A DNA stretch of 64,000 bases from Bradyrhizobium sp. WSM1417 (GTDB lineage Bacteria > Pseudomonadota > Alphaproteobacteria > Rhizobiales > Xanthobacteraceae), in assembly GCF_000515415.1 (NCBI RefSeq), contig NZ_KI911783.1, forward strand, positions 7,179,831-7,243,830, read 5' to 3'. Below are positions 8,296 through 17,139 of the stretch, in pieces (within the stretch, counting starts at the first letter, position 1; every line of letters starts with the position of its first letter). A program made the translations under genes and the position numbers. A model generated the notes under the pieces. That model ran no database searches. It saw only the letters and a program-made list of their open reading frames with translations, and was not told where the DNA came from.

Positions 8296-9615
8296 TCACT
8301 GTCCGATCGCATCGAGAAACTGGTACCAGCCGGCGACGATGCGCACGGCGGGCTCGCGCAACGGATAGAACGGGATGGCTTTCAATCGCCGCGCATCGAG
8401 CAGCCCGACCTCTGGCGTCTCGCCGCGCACGAAGGCGGCGAGATAGCGGCCCATCAGGCTCGACATCGCCACGCCCGCGCCGTTGTAGCCCATCGAAAAC
8501 AACGTGCGGTCGTCGAGCCGGCCGATATGCGGCACCGAGTCCAGCGTCATCCCGACCAGGCCCGACCATTTGTAGGCGAGCGGGACCTCGGCGAGATCCG
8601 GGAAGATGCCGACCATCGCCTTGCGCAACGCGCCGAAGGCGGTTTCCGAATCCTGCTTGCCGAACGCGCCGCGGCCCCCAAAAACCACGCGGTTGTCGAC
8701 CATGCGGAACCAGCGCATCATGCGCTTGGTCTCGGTGTAGGTGCGCCCGGTCGGCATCAGGCTTCCCGCGAGGTTGCGCGGCAGCTTGTCGGTCGCGATG
8801 ATGGCGCTGCGGAACGGGATCAGCGTGCGCTGCATGCTCGCGGTCGCGCCGGTGAGGTCGGAATAGCTGTTGGTGGCGATGATCGCTTGTTTCGCCCGCA
8901 CCGCGCCCTGCGGCGTTTCGGCGACGATGCCGCTATTGTCGCGCCGAAGCTTTACGACCGGCGACTCCTGGAAAATCGGGACGCCGCGGCGCGCCACGCC
9001 AGCGGCAAGGCCGCGCAGATAATTCAGCGGATGGATGCCGCCGGAGCCGGGATTGAGCACGCCGCCGACGAAGATGCCGGAGCCGGTCTCGTCGCGCACT
9101 TGCCCCTTGTCGAGGATGCGGACCTCCGCATCGCCCATCTCGCGCTTCATCCAGTTGGCTTCGGCGATCGCGGCCTTCAGGGTCGTCTCGTTGTGGGCGG
9201 CCTTGACCTGGCCGGTGCGCGTTAACGCGGCACTGGTGATGCCAAATTCGGAGACCAGCTCCTCCACGATATCGGTGGATTCATGCGCGATCCCGTACAT
9301 GCGCTGCGCCATGGCACGACCGTGCACGGCGTCGATCTCGCGGAACGACAGGCGGAACTTTGCGGTGATCACGCCGCCATTGCGGCCACTCGCGCCCCAG
9401 CCCGGGCGGTTGGCCTCGAGCACAATCGGCGACAAACCGCTTTTGGCGATGTGGTGCGCAGCGGACAGGCCGGTATAGCCCGCCCCGATGATCACCACAT
9501 CCGCCTGGTGCTCGCCCGACAGAGCCGGAAACTCGCGCGCGGGCTCGGCCGTGGCGGCCCACAGCGAGTTGGCCGATGGCAGCGCGTTCCGGTCCCGTGT
9601 CATGCCACCGCTCAT
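8296..9615 (-). CDS. FAD-dependent oxidoreductase, gamma-glutamylputrescine oxidase-like
   Basis: 439 residues. The FAD dinucleotide fold VVIIGAGYTGLSAAHHIAKSG lies at about residue 40-60, followed by VLEANRPGWGASGRNGG, the signature SGRNGG segment of the PuuB/OrdL/DAO group, and a C-terminal YNGAGVAMSSLMGRYLA flavin contact. Members oxidise amines, N-substituted amino acids or gamma-glutamylputrescine using oxygen or an electron carrier. It is encoded between the HAD hydrolase (3 bases away) and the ABC binding protein, so it probably acts on the imported compound. Specificity cannot be called from sequence. Confidence 0.82.
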   Translation of the reverse strand: MSGGMTRDRNALPSANSLWAATAEPAREFPALSGEHQADVVIIGAGYTGLSAAHHIAKSGLSPIVLEANRPGWGASGRNGGVITAKFRLSFREIDAVHGRAMAQRMYGIAHESTDIVEELVSEFGITSAALTRTGQVKAAHNETTLKAAIAEANWMKREMGDAEVRILDKGQVRDETGSGIFVGGVLNPGSGGIHPLNYLRGLAAGVARRGVPIFQESPVVKLRRDNSGIVAETPQGAVRAKQAIIATNSYSDLTGATASMQRTLIPFRSAIIATDKLPRNLAGSLMPTGRTYTETKRMMRWFRMVDNRVVFGGRGAFGKQDSETAFGALRKAMVGIFPDLAEVPLAYKWSGLVGMTLDSVPHIGRLDDRTLFSMGYNGAGVAMSSLMGRYLAAFVRGETPEVGLLDARRLKAIPFYPLREPAVRIVAGWYQFLDAIGQ

Positions 9616-9618
9616 GCC

Positions 9619-10335
9619 TTACGCCGCCGGCCCGATGGCCGCATCGGCAAGCGCCTTCAAGGTCGGAAAATGGAAATCCGGCTTGGTCAGCGTCTCCACG
9701 GCCGGTGTGCCTCCGAAGCCGGCCACGCCCTGGCGACGCTCGATCCAGCACACCTTGTAGCCGAGCTTCCGCGCGATCCCGATGTCGTGATACTGGCTCT
9801 GCGCGACGTGAAGGATATCGGACTGCTTGTAGCCGAAAGCGGACTGGCGACCCTTGTTGTAGGCGAAGAACTCCGGATCGGGTTTCGCAACGCCAGTCTC
9901 GTCGGCGCACACGGTATCATCGAAGGGATTGCCGAGCGCATGCGCGTAACAGGAGAGCGCGACGCGGTCGGCGTTGGTCATCGCGACCAACCTGAATTTG
10001 GTGCGCAGGCGCTTGAGCGCTTCGACCGAGTCCGGGAACGGTCCCCAGCGCAGCACCGCGAGTTGGAACACGTCGCAGGAGGCGTCATCGGCCTGCAGCC
10101 CGAGCTCCTTGGCGAGATAGCGATAGACATGGAACATCACCTCGCTCGAACGCTCGTGGTGATTGTCGCGACCGCGCTTGTAGGATTCGAAGATCTTGTC
10201 GTCGCTGAGCTCGGCCGGCGACTTGCCCGAGATCCGGCGCACCGCGGAGAGCACGCCGGTCTCAAAGTCGATCAAGGTGCCGACGACGTCGAAGGTGAGA
10301 ACCTTGAAATTGCTGAACGAGGCTGCTGACGACAT
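9619..10335 (-). CDS. HAD-superfamily hydrolase, 2-haloacid dehalogenase (type II) like
   Basis: 238 residues. HAD motif I is FDVVGTLID with nucleophile Asp16. Motif II is the Thr in VAMTNAD (family dehalogenases have S/T-N here). A lysine in GVAKPDPEFF gives motif III, and HVAQSQYHDIGIARKLG gives motif IV. This motif set and length match the type II haloacid dehalogenase branch, but many members are phosphatases or of unknown function, so a dehalogenase role is not established. It lies in the operon between the importer ATPase and the FAD oxidase. Confidence 0.8.
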   Translation of the reverse strand: MSSAASFSNFKVLTFDVVGTLIDFETGVLSAVRRISGKSPAELSDDKIFESYKRGRDNHHERSSEVMFHVYRYLAKELGLQADDASCDVFQLAVLRWGPFPDSVEALKRLRTKFRLVAMTNADRVALSCYAHALGNPFDDTVCADETGVAKPDPEFFAYNKGRQSAFGYKQSDILHVAQSQYHDIGIARKLGYKVCWIERRQGVAGFGGTPAVETLTKPDFHFPTLKALADAAIGPAA

Positions 10336-10370
10336 TTTGGCTTCTTCTCTCGGTTGGACAAGGCTTGGGT

Positions 10371-11453
10371 TCAGTCCCTCACTCTGGGCACCACGATGGT
10401 ATCCTCGGGATGAAGGGTCACGGTGAGGCTGCCGCCGAGCGGCGGGATGCGCCTGTAGGCCTGGTGATAGCTCGCCTGGCGCAGGCTGAGCACGATCCCA
10501 TCGGCGAGCGCCAGGAAGATGCGCAGGCTCTCGCCCTGATAGACGATGTCGGTGACCGTGCCGGTCAGCCGATTGCAGGCGGTGTCCGGCGCGCCGTCGT
10601 CGATCAGCAGCTTTTCGCTGTGCACGGCGAGCATCAGTGCGTCCCCGTCGGGAATGGCGCGGGCGCTGCGCAGAAGGACGTTGCCGAGCGCAACGCCGGA
10701 GGCATCGACGCGTCGCACGGGAAGCATCGTGGCCTCGCCAATGAAACTCGCGACGAAGGAATCCGCGGGATGATCGTGCAGACGCTCGGGCGCGTCGATC
10801 TGGATCAGCCTGCCGTCCTTCATCACGGCGACGCGGTCGCTCATGGTCAGCGCTTCGCGTTGATCGTGTGTGACGTAGATGATGGTGGCGCCGATGCGCT
10901 TGTGCAGCGTGCGCAGCTCGATCTGCATGGATTCGCGCAGCTGCTTGTCGAGGGCGGACAGCGGCTCGTCCATCAGGATCAGCCGCGGCTCGAAGATCAT
11001 GGCGCGTGCGAGCGCCACGCGCTGGCGCTGGCCGCCGGAGAGTTGCGCGATACCGCGCTCTTCGTAGCCGGCAAGGCCGACCATCGAAAGCGCCGCGCGC
11101 ACCTTATCCGGCCAGGCCGCCTTCGGCAGCCGTCGCGCGCGCAAGGGAAAGGCGACATTCTCGCCGACGCTCATATGCGGGAACAGCGCGTAGTTCTGGA
11201 ACACGACGCCGATGTCGCGCTTGTGCGGCGGCATCCACGTGACGTCGCGGCCGCCGAACAGGATCGTTCCGCTCGATGGCAGGATGAAGCCACCGAGGAT
11301 GCCGAGCAACGTGGTCTTGCCGGAGCCGGAGGGGCCGAGCAGCGAGACGAACTCGCCGGCCGCGACATTGAGGGACACGTCGTCGAGGGCGCGAACGGCG
11401 CCATAGGCCTTGCTCGCGGATCTGATCTCGACGCTTTCCGCTCGTTTGTCCAA
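10371..11453 (-). CDS. ABC transporter ATP-binding protein, PotA-like
   Basis: 360 residues. Walker A is GPSGSGKT (residues 40-47), the Q-loop is VFQNYALFPHMSV, the signature is LSGGQRQRVALARAM, Walker B is LILMDEPLSALD, and the switch His is in VTHDQ. The C-terminal 120 residues form a TOBE regulatory domain, as in PotA/FbpC/UgpC proteins. The start is TTG 11453 with GAGG seven bases upstream; the frame is closed by a stop four codons above, so no ATG is available. As the first minus-strand gene beside the divergent LysR gene it probably heads the whole transport/catabolic operon. Confidence 0.9.
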   Translation of the reverse strand: MDKRAESVEIRSASKAYGAVRALDDVSLNVAAGEFVSLLGPSGSGKTTLLGILGGFILPSSGTILFGGRDVTWMPPHKRDIGVVFQNYALFPHMSVGENVAFPLRARRLPKAAWPDKVRAALSMVGLAGYEERGIAQLSGGQRQRVALARAMIFEPRLILMDEPLSALDKQLRESMQIELRTLHKRIGATIIYVTHDQREALTMSDRVAVMKDGRLIQIDAPERLHDHPADSFVASFIGEATMLPVRRVDASGVALGNVLLRSARAIPDGDALMLAVHSEKLLIDDGAPDTACNRLTGTVTDIVYQGESLRIFLALADGIVLSLRQASYHQAYRRIPPLGGSLTVTLHPEDTIVVPRVRD

Positions 11454-11613
11454 CGATCGACCTCACCATGTCCCTACAATGGCGTGCCTCACTGCGCGCC
11501 ATAAGCCTGCTTTATAGACAAGACATTCGAGCACTTACGGTCGAAGCGTGCACCGCACCAACTTCTTCGCTCGCAAGCCTTGTCTTTAGGCTGTCATGTC
11601 GATGACACCAGAC

Positions 11614-11668
11614 TTGGCAAAACTCGGCAATTGCCAAATTCTCACCCGGCTCATAACATGGCGTTATG
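11614..11668. promoter_or_regulatory. Divergent control region with inverted repeats, candidate LysR binding sites
   Basis: The 212-base gap between the importer operon and the LysR gene holds two inverted repeats: TTGGC...GCCAA spanning 11614-11637, and CATAAC-ATGGC-GTTATG at 11652-11668. The latter runs over the proposed ATG of the regulator. LysR proteins usually bind such sites between divergent genes and often repress themselves. The assignment rests only on position and symmetry. Confidence 0.4.
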
Positions 11669-12604
11669 CCTGAGCTACGCCGGATGCTGCCCTCAAGTAA
11701 CGCCCTGTTCGTCTTCGACGCAGCGGCACGCAATGGCAGCTTCACGGCGGCTGCCGCCGAACTGAACGTCACCCAGCCTGCGGTGAGTCGGATGCTGGGT
11801 CAGTTCGAGGACCATCTCGGCGTCCGCCTGTTCGATCGCAAAGCGGGACGCGCCGTGCTCACCGAGGAAGGCGAACTCTTGTATCGCCGCGTGCTCGAAG
11901 GCTTTCGCAGCATCGAGAGCGGACTCGTGGAAATCGAACGGCGGCGCAAGGGCACCGAGACGGTGACGCTGTCGGTCTCCTCCGCCTTCACCACGCATTG
12001 GCTGATGCCGCGCATCGACAAGCTGCAGCGGCAATTCCCACAGGTCGATTTGCGCTTTCAACTGATCTCCGGCGCGCTGCGCGGACCGGTGGAAAATGTC
12101 GATCTCGGCATGCGCTTCCGCGATCGCGAGGAACCGTCATCCGGCGGCACGCTGGTGATGAAGGAGGTCATGCTGCCGATGTGCAGCCCTGCCTATCTCG
12201 GAGAAACCGATCCCGCCGAGGGCAACACCATCATTCGGCTCGCCGAGACGCCGGGCGACTGGGCCGCGGATTACGCATCGCTTCTCACGGGGCGCCGCGG
12301 TGCGGCCAAGGCGCTGAGCTTCACGGATTATGCCGTCGTGATGCAGGCTGCCCTGCTCGGCCAGGGCATCGCGCTCGGTTGGCTGACGGTCGCCTCGCAT
12401 TGGATGCTGACCGGCGCGCTGGTGCCGGCCTCCGACACGCTCACCACCACACGCCGCATCTGCGAATTCCTGCCACCGCGCAACCGGCCGATGCGCCCCA
12501 TCGCCGCCGAGATCCGCGACTGGATCACCGCGCAGATGAAAAGCGAGATCGCCGCGATCGATCGGCTCTATCCAAAGCTCGGCGCGATGGCGGCCTGCTA
12601 TTGA
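11666..12604 (+). CDS. LysR-family transcriptional regulator (GcvA-like)
   Basis: 312 residues. The N-terminal winged helix-turn-helix is near residues 12-70 (SFTAAAAELNVTQPAVSRML, then VRLFDRKAGRAVLTEEGE). The rest is the LysR substrate-binding domain. The opening SSNALFVFDAAARNGSF matches the GcvA/AmpR branch, whose members often control neighbouring amino acid or amine genes. It is transcribed away from the ABC importer operon and probably regulates it in response to the imported compound. ATG 11666 is given; ATG 11684 (MLPSSNALF) is also possible, and neither has a strong ribosome site. Confidence 0.88.
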   Translation: MPELRRMLPSSNALFVFDAAARNGSFTAAAAELNVTQPAVSRMLGQFEDHLGVRLFDRKAGRAVLTEEGELLYRRVLEGFRSIESGLVEIERRRKGTETVTLSVSSAFTTHWLMPRIDKLQRQFPQVDLRFQLISGALRGPVENVDLGMRFRDREEPSSGGTLVMKEVMLPMCSPAYLGETDPAEGNTIIRLAETPGDWAADYASLLTGRRGAAKALSFTDYAVVMQAALLGQGIALGWLTVASHWMLTGALVPASDTLTTTRRICEFLPPRNRPMRPIAAEIRDWITAQMKSEIAAIDRLYPKLGAMAACY

Positions 12605-12643
12605 GCGAGCGGGAGGTGTTGGAGTGAGGCACCTCTCCCTCCA

Positions 12644-12723
12644 CGTCATTGCGAGCGCAGCGAAGCAATCCAGAGTCTTTCCGCGGAGAGATTCTGGATT
12701 GCTTCGCTGCGCTCGCAATGACG
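12644..12723. repeat. Long perfect inverted repeat (31-base arms)
   Basis: Arms of 31 bases, beginning CGTCATTGCGAGCGCAGCGA and ending with its exact complement, enclose an 18-base loop. It lies between convergent ends of the LysR gene and the uxuA gene. The same GTCATTGCGAGCG...GCAATCCAGA type element is recalled as abundant in Bradyrhizobium intergenic DNA. It could act as a bidirectional transcription end, but there is no T tract. Confidence 0.8.
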
Positions 12724-12775
12724 ACGTGGGTAGATTCCGGCCTCTCCCCGCGAGCGAGGAGAGGCGAAGCACGCC

Positions 12776-13978
12776 TCAGTGATGCTCGATCGCGCGGATC
12801 GCACCGCGGAGCTCGGCGAGGCCGCGGAGGCGGCCGATTGCGGTGTAGCCCGGATTGGTGCGCTTGGTCGCTGCGAGATCGTCGAGCATGCGGTGGCCAT
12901 GATCGGGCCGGAACACAATTTGCCGGTCGGGCGAACGCCGCGCGTTCTCCTTCAGCAGCGCCTTCAGCAGCGCCTTCAGCACCGCGACCATGTCGACGTC
13001 ACCGTCGAGATGATCGGACTCGTAAAAGGACAGGCCATCCGCCTCGCGCTTGGTCGCGCGCAGATGCGCAAAGGCGATGCGCGGACCGAAGCGTTCGGCC
13101 ATCGCGGGGAGATCGTTCTCGGCGCGCACGCCGAGCGACCCCGTGCACAGGCAGATACCATTCGCCTTTGACGGCACGGCATCGAACAACGCCTGATAGT
13201 CATCGGCGCTGGACGCGACGCGCGGCAGGCCGAACAGCGGGCGCGGCGGGTCGTCCGGATGAAGTGTCAATGAGACCCCGAGTTGCTCGGCGACGGGTGT
13301 GACGCGGCCCAAAAATTCGGCGAGATGCTGCCGCAGGATTTTTGGCGTGACATCGCGATATGTTTCCAGCCTGTCGCGGAATTGCGGGATGGTCATCGGC
13401 TCGGTGGTCGAGCCCGGCAGCGCGCTGGCGATGACCATGACGAGATAGTCGATATCGGCCTGGCTCATCTGCTCGAACAGCTTTTTCGCGCGGGCCTGCT
13501 GCTCGGGTGAGTATTCCTGGATAGCGGCCGGCCGCTTCAGGATGTGCAGCTCGAAGGCGGCGAAACGGTCCTGGTCGAAGCGCATGGCACGAGCGCCGTT
13601 CGGCAACTCCCATTCCAGATCGGTGCGGCACCAATCCACGACGGGCATGAAGTTGTAGCAGATGATCTTGATGCCGGCCGCGGCCACCGCCTCCATGCTG
13701 GCGATCCACGTCTCGATCGAGCGCGTCGCCTTGGCCCCGAGACGCTTGACGTCGTCGGGGATCGGAATCGATTCCACCACCGACCAGGTCAGCTGCGAGC
13801 GGCCGGGCTGGCCACGCTCGATGAAGTTCTTGCGCTCCTCGACCGCCTTGCGTGTCCAGGCTTCCCCGATCGGCACCTGATGCAGCGCCGAGACGATGTC
13901 GCTCGCCCCGGCCTGCCTGACATCATCCAGCGACACGGGATCATCGGGCCCGTACCAGCGCCATCCCTCTAGCATCAT
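12776..13978 (-). CDS. uxuA: D-mannonate dehydratase
   Basis: 400 residues, the family length. It converts D-mannonate to 2-keto-3-deoxygluconate in hexuronate degradation, using Mn/Fe. Supporting segments are WRWYGPDDPVSLDDVRQAG at the start, CYNFMPVVDWCRTD, LTLHPDDPPRPLFGLPRV, CTGSLGVR and the metal-site histidines in FAHLRATKRE and FRPDHGHRM. The frame is open far upstream, but ATG 13978 gives the correct N-terminus. Near the C-terminus a 12-base unit is tandemly repeated, giving ALLKALLK. It is 14 bases downstream of the idonate-type dehydrogenase and the last gene of the TRAP operon. Confidence 0.93.
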   Translation of the reverse strand: MMLEGWRWYGPDDPVSLDDVRQAGASDIVSALHQVPIGEAWTRKAVEERKNFIERGQPGRSQLTWSVVESIPIPDDVKRLGAKATRSIETWIASMEAVAAAGIKIICYNFMPVVDWCRTDLEWELPNGARAMRFDQDRFAAFELHILKRPAAIQEYSPEQQARAKKLFEQMSQADIDYLVMVIASALPGSTTEPMTIPQFRDRLETYRDVTPKILRQHLAEFLGRVTPVAEQLGVSLTLHPDDPPRPLFGLPRVASSADDYQALFDAVPSKANGICLCTGSLGVRAENDLPAMAERFGPRIAFAHLRATKREADGLSFYESDHLDGDVDMVAVLKALLKALLKENARRSPDRQIVFRPDHGHRMLDDLAATKRTNPGYTAIGRLRGLAELRGAIRAIEHH

Positions 13979-13992
13979 GCCCGTTTCTCCGA

Positions 13993-15042
13993 TCAATTCG
14001 CGGTCAGCACGACCTTGACGCTCTGCGAGCGATCGAGCGCCAGCCGCAGCGCGTCCGGCGCGGTGGACAGCGGCCGCTCGGCGGTGACCAGCGACAGCAC
14101 GTCGACGCTGCCGTCCGCGATCAGCTCCACCGCATTCATGAACTCGAGCCCGAAGCGGAACGAGCCGCGCAAATCGATCTCCTTGGCCATCACCGCATTG
14201 GCCGGCACCGGAATCTGACCGCCCGGCAAATTGCCGATCTGCACCACAACGCCGCCGCGCCTGACGATACCGATCGCGCTGGCAAGGCCTGCAGCCGTGC
14301 CCGAGACTTCGAACGCGATATCGTAGGGGCGCGACGCGGCCTGCGCCTTCAGGCCTTCCTCGCCGGCTGCGACATTCTCGACGTGAGAGGCGCCGAGCCG
14401 GGTCGCAAAGGCCAGCGGCGCTGGCGCAATGTCGGCCACCGTGATGTCGGTCATGCCGGCGCGGCGCGCGGCGAGCATGGTCAGAAGCCCGATCGGACCG
14501 GCACCGAAGATGATGCCGCGTTTGCCTTCGATGTTGCCGGCACGCGCGACCGCGTGCAGGCAGACCGCGAGCGGCTCGGCCAGCGCCGCGGCCTGATAGG
14601 ACACGTGATCGGGGATCTTCACGCACTGCGCCGGGATTGCATCGAAATAATTGGCGAAGCCGCCCTGCATGTGCGGAGTCTTCGAGGCCGAGCCCATGAA
14701 GTAGATATTTTCGCAGAGGTTTTGCCGGTCTTGGCGGCAGGCGACGCAATGGCCGCACCAGCGCGACGGGTTGACCGCAACGCGGTCGCCGACCTTCAGG
14801 TTCGCCGCGGAGCCCGCGATCTCCACGACCTCGCCGGAGATTTCATGGCCGAGCACCAGCGGCGATTTCGCCACGAAATCGCCGGTCCGGGCATGGCGGA
14901 AATAATGCATGTCCGAGCCGCAGATGCCGCCGGCGCCGAAACGGAGGCGCACCATGCCTTCGGCGAGCTTGTCGAGCGGATGCTCGACCATGCGCAGATC
15001 TTCGGGGCCAAACAGGGTTGCGGCGAGAGCAGTTGAGGTCAT
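13993..15042 (-). CDS. Zinc-dependent alcohol dehydrogenase, L-idonate 5-dehydrogenase-like
   Basis: 349 residues, medium-chain dehydrogenase family. Catalytic zinc ligands are in GICGSDMHYF and in GHEISGEV. The four structural-zinc cysteines are in WCGHCVACRQDRQNLC. The NAD-binding glycine motif is FGAGPIGLLTML. Closest type is L-idonate 5-dehydrogenase (sugar-acid oxidation), consistent with the uxu neighbours. Start ATG 15042 overlaps the TRAP permease stop (ATGA), although the frame is open much further upstream. It would feed a C6 sugar acid into the UxuB/UxuA route; idonate itself is an inference. Confidence 0.85.
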   Translation of the reverse strand: MTSTALAATLFGPEDLRMVEHPLDKLAEGMVRLRFGAGGICGSDMHYFRHARTGDFVAKSPLVLGHEISGEVVEIAGSAANLKVGDRVAVNPSRWCGHCVACRQDRQNLCENIYFMGSASKTPHMQGGFANYFDAIPAQCVKIPDHVSYQAAALAEPLAVCLHAVARAGNIEGKRGIIFGAGPIGLLTMLAARRAGMTDITVADIAPAPLAFATRLGASHVENVAAGEEGLKAQAASRPYDIAFEVSGTAAGLASAIGIVRRGGVVVQIGNLPGGQIPVPANAVMAKEIDLRGSFRFGLEFMNAVELIADGSVDVLSLVTAERPLSTAPDALRLALDRSQSVKVVLTAN

Positions 15043-16445
15043 TTGGAAAGTCCCATGTATTTCGGCAGCCAGAGGGTCAATTCGGGGATGTAGGTGATCG
15101 CGATCAGCGCGAGCATCAGCGGCACCAGCCAGGGCAGGATCGCCACCGTCGTGCGTTCGACCGAGAGCTTTGCGACGCGCGCGAGCACGAACAAGACCAT
15201 GCCGAGCGGCGGATGCAACAGGCCGATCATCAGGTTCAGCGTCATGATCAGACCGAAATGGATCGGGTCGATCCCGAGCTTGAGCACGATCGGCAACAGG
15301 ATCGGCACCAGAATGGTGATCGCCGCCGTGGTGTCGATGAAGCAGCCGACGAACAGGATCAGGACGTTGGCGAGCGCCAGGAACACCCATTTGTTGTGGG
15401 TGATGCTGAGCATCCAGTCCGACAGCATCTGAGCTGCCTGCGACACCGTCAGCAGCCAGGCGAAGATCGAGGCTGCGGTGACGATGAACAGAACCGACGC
15501 CGTGGTCTCGATGGTGTCGAAAGTCGCTTTCGCGACCGTTTTCATCGTCATGGTGCGGTAGCGCACGAGGCCCAGGAACAGCGACCAGATCACGGCGGCG
15601 ACGGCGGCTTCCGTCGGGGTGAACCAGCCGAGCGTCATGCCGCCGATCAGGATCACCGGCGCCATCAGCGCCATCACCGCGGAGAAATCGAAGTACCAGT
15701 CCATCGCGAGCAGCACGACCAGGCCAATCCCAACTGCCCAATTGGTGGAGAGACCGGCGACCGTCAGAAGCCAGACGGCCATCGGGAAAGCGAGCACGAC
15801 GAGGATCTCGAGCCCCGCCGATCCCAATTGCGGCCAGGAGAACGGCGTATCGCTGCCCCATTTGTTCTTGTGCGCGAAGTAGGTGACGGTGGCCATCATC
15901 AGCAGCGTCAGCACGACGCCTGGAATGACGCCCCCCAGAAACAACGCGCCGATCGAGACGTTCGCCATCATGCCGTAAATCACGAAAGGCAGCGACGGCG
16001 GGATGATCGGGCCGAGCGTGGCGGACGCCGCGGTGACGCCGACGGAGAATTCCGTGGTGTAACCGTGATCCTTCATCGCCTTGATCTCGATGGTGCCGAG
16101 ACCCGCGACATCCGCGATCGCGGTGCCGGACATGCCGGAGAAGATCACCGAGCCGATGATGTTGACGTGCCCGAGGCCGCCGCGCATCCAGCCGACCAGC
16201 GCGACCGCGAACTTGTAGATGCGGCCGGTGACGCCGGCGATGTTCATGAGATTGCCGGCCAGGATGAAGAAGGGCACGGCGAGCAGCGGAAAGCTTTCCA
16301 CCCCGGCGATCATGCGCTGCGCCAGCGTGACGTCGGGCGTCACGCCGCTGACCAGGATGTAGAGCAGCGACGACGTCGCCATGGCAATGGCCACGGGCAC
16401 GCCGAGCAGCATCAGGATGAGGAAGCCTCCAAGCAACAGCAGCAT
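15039..16445 (-). CDS. TRAP transporter large permease, DctM type
   Basis: 468 residues, with about twelve hydrophobic segments beginning MLLLLGGFLILMLLGVPVAI. It is the ion-coupled translocation subunit of a TRAP system and sits in the inner membrane. A TTG at 16460 would extend it by five residues, but ATG 16445 has GAAGGG eight bases upstream and starts just after the DctQ stop, so it is preferred. Typical DctM features are GVESFPLLAVPFFILAGNLM and FSGMSGTAIADVAGLG. The substrate is probably a sugar acid given uxuA, the idonate-type dehydrogenase and uxuB. Confidence 0.92.
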   Translation of the reverse strand: MLLLLGGFLILMLLGVPVAIAMATSSLLYILVSGVTPDVTLAQRMIAGVESFPLLAVPFFILAGNLMNIAGVTGRIYKFAVALVGWMRGGLGHVNIIGSVIFSGMSGTAIADVAGLGTIEIKAMKDHGYTTEFSVGVTAASATLGPIIPPSLPFVIYGMMANVSIGALFLGGVIPGVVLTLLMMATVTYFAHKNKWGSDTPFSWPQLGSAGLEILVVLAFPMAVWLLTVAGLSTNWAVGIGLVVLLAMDWYFDFSAVMALMAPVILIGGMTLGWFTPTEAAVAAVIWSLFLGLVRYRTMTMKTVAKATFDTIETTASVLFIVTAASIFAWLLTVSQAAQMLSDWMLSITHNKWVFLALANVLILFVGCFIDTTAAITILVPILLPIVLKLGIDPIHFGLIMTLNLMIGLLHPPLGMVLFVLARVAKLSVERTTVAILPWLVPLMLALIAITYIPELTLWLPKYMGLSK

Positions 16446-16449
16446 GAAA

Positions 16450-17028
16450 TTACCCTTCAAAACCGTCGTAGGCGCCGGGACGTTCGAGGATCGAATAGCC
16501 CTGTCGCAAATGTTGCACCGCCACTTGCAGAGAGCGCACGAACATCAGCACGAAGCCGAGCAGCACCGCATAGTAGACGTAGTCCTTGGGAAGATTGATC
16601 GTCGTCATGGATTCGTCGCCGATGATCTGGATGTAGACCCAGACCAGCTTGATTGCGTAGCCGAAGAAGGCGATCCGGATCAGGTCGATCACCGTCGACA
16701 ATGCGCGCGCCGCGAGGTGCGGCAGATAGCGATAGAGCAGATCGACCTGGATGTGCCGCGACAGCCGCACGCACATCGAGGAGCCGATGAAGACCACGCC
16801 GATCAGGCAGTAGGTCGCGATCTCCTCGGTCCAGGCGTAGCTGTCGTTGAGCACGTAGCGGGTAAAGAACTGGAGGAAGACGGCGAGCGCCATCACCCAG
16901 AAGATCGCCAGCGCGACCCAGTCCTCGAAAGCGTAGATGCCGAGATCGACCTTGGGTGCCGCCTCCTCCTCAAAAGTGTGGGCGATCTCGTCCGCGGTGA
17001 TCTGCCGGTGCGTTTCGGCGGTGGACAT
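16450..17028 (-). CDS. TRAP transporter small permease, DctQ type
   Basis: 192 residues from ATG 17028 (MSTAETHRQITADEI); a longer frame to 17136 reads through a repeat element and is not expected to be coding. Four membrane segments are visible: VALAIFWVMALAVFLQFFTRY, IATYCLIGVVFIGSSMCV, IRIAFFGYAIKLVWVYI and YAVLLGFVLMFVRS. DctQ proteins bridge the binding protein and the large permease. It is followed four bases later by dctM. Confidence 0.9.
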   Translation of the reverse strand: MSTAETHRQITADEIAHTFEEEAAPKVDLGIYAFEDWVALAIFWVMALAVFLQFFTRYVLNDSYAWTEEIATYCLIGVVFIGSSMCVRLSRHIQVDLLYRYLPHLAARALSTVIDLIRIAFFGYAIKLVWVYIQIIGDESMTTINLPKDYVYYAVLLGFVLMFVRSLQVAVQHLRQGYSILERPGAYDGFEG

Positions 17029-17052
17029 GGGTGTGCTCCCTAAAACACTGAC

Positions 17053-17131
17053 CGTCGTTCCGGGGCTCGCGAAGCGAGAACCCGGAACCTCGAGATTCCG
17101 GGTCTGGTCCTTCGGACCATCCCGGAATGAC
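17053..17131. repeat. Palindromic repeat between TRAP binding-protein and permease genes
   Basis: Nested inverted repeats: GCTCGC-GAAGCGAG, CCCGGAACCTCGAGATTCCGGG, and GGTCCTTCGGACC. This is another intergenic element of a type recalled from Bradyrhizobium genomes. Lying directly after the highly expressed type of gene (binding protein), it may stabilise the 3' end of that transcript and lower permease expression, a common arrangement in transport operons. Confidence 0.7.
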
Positions 17132-17139
17132 AGCACTGG

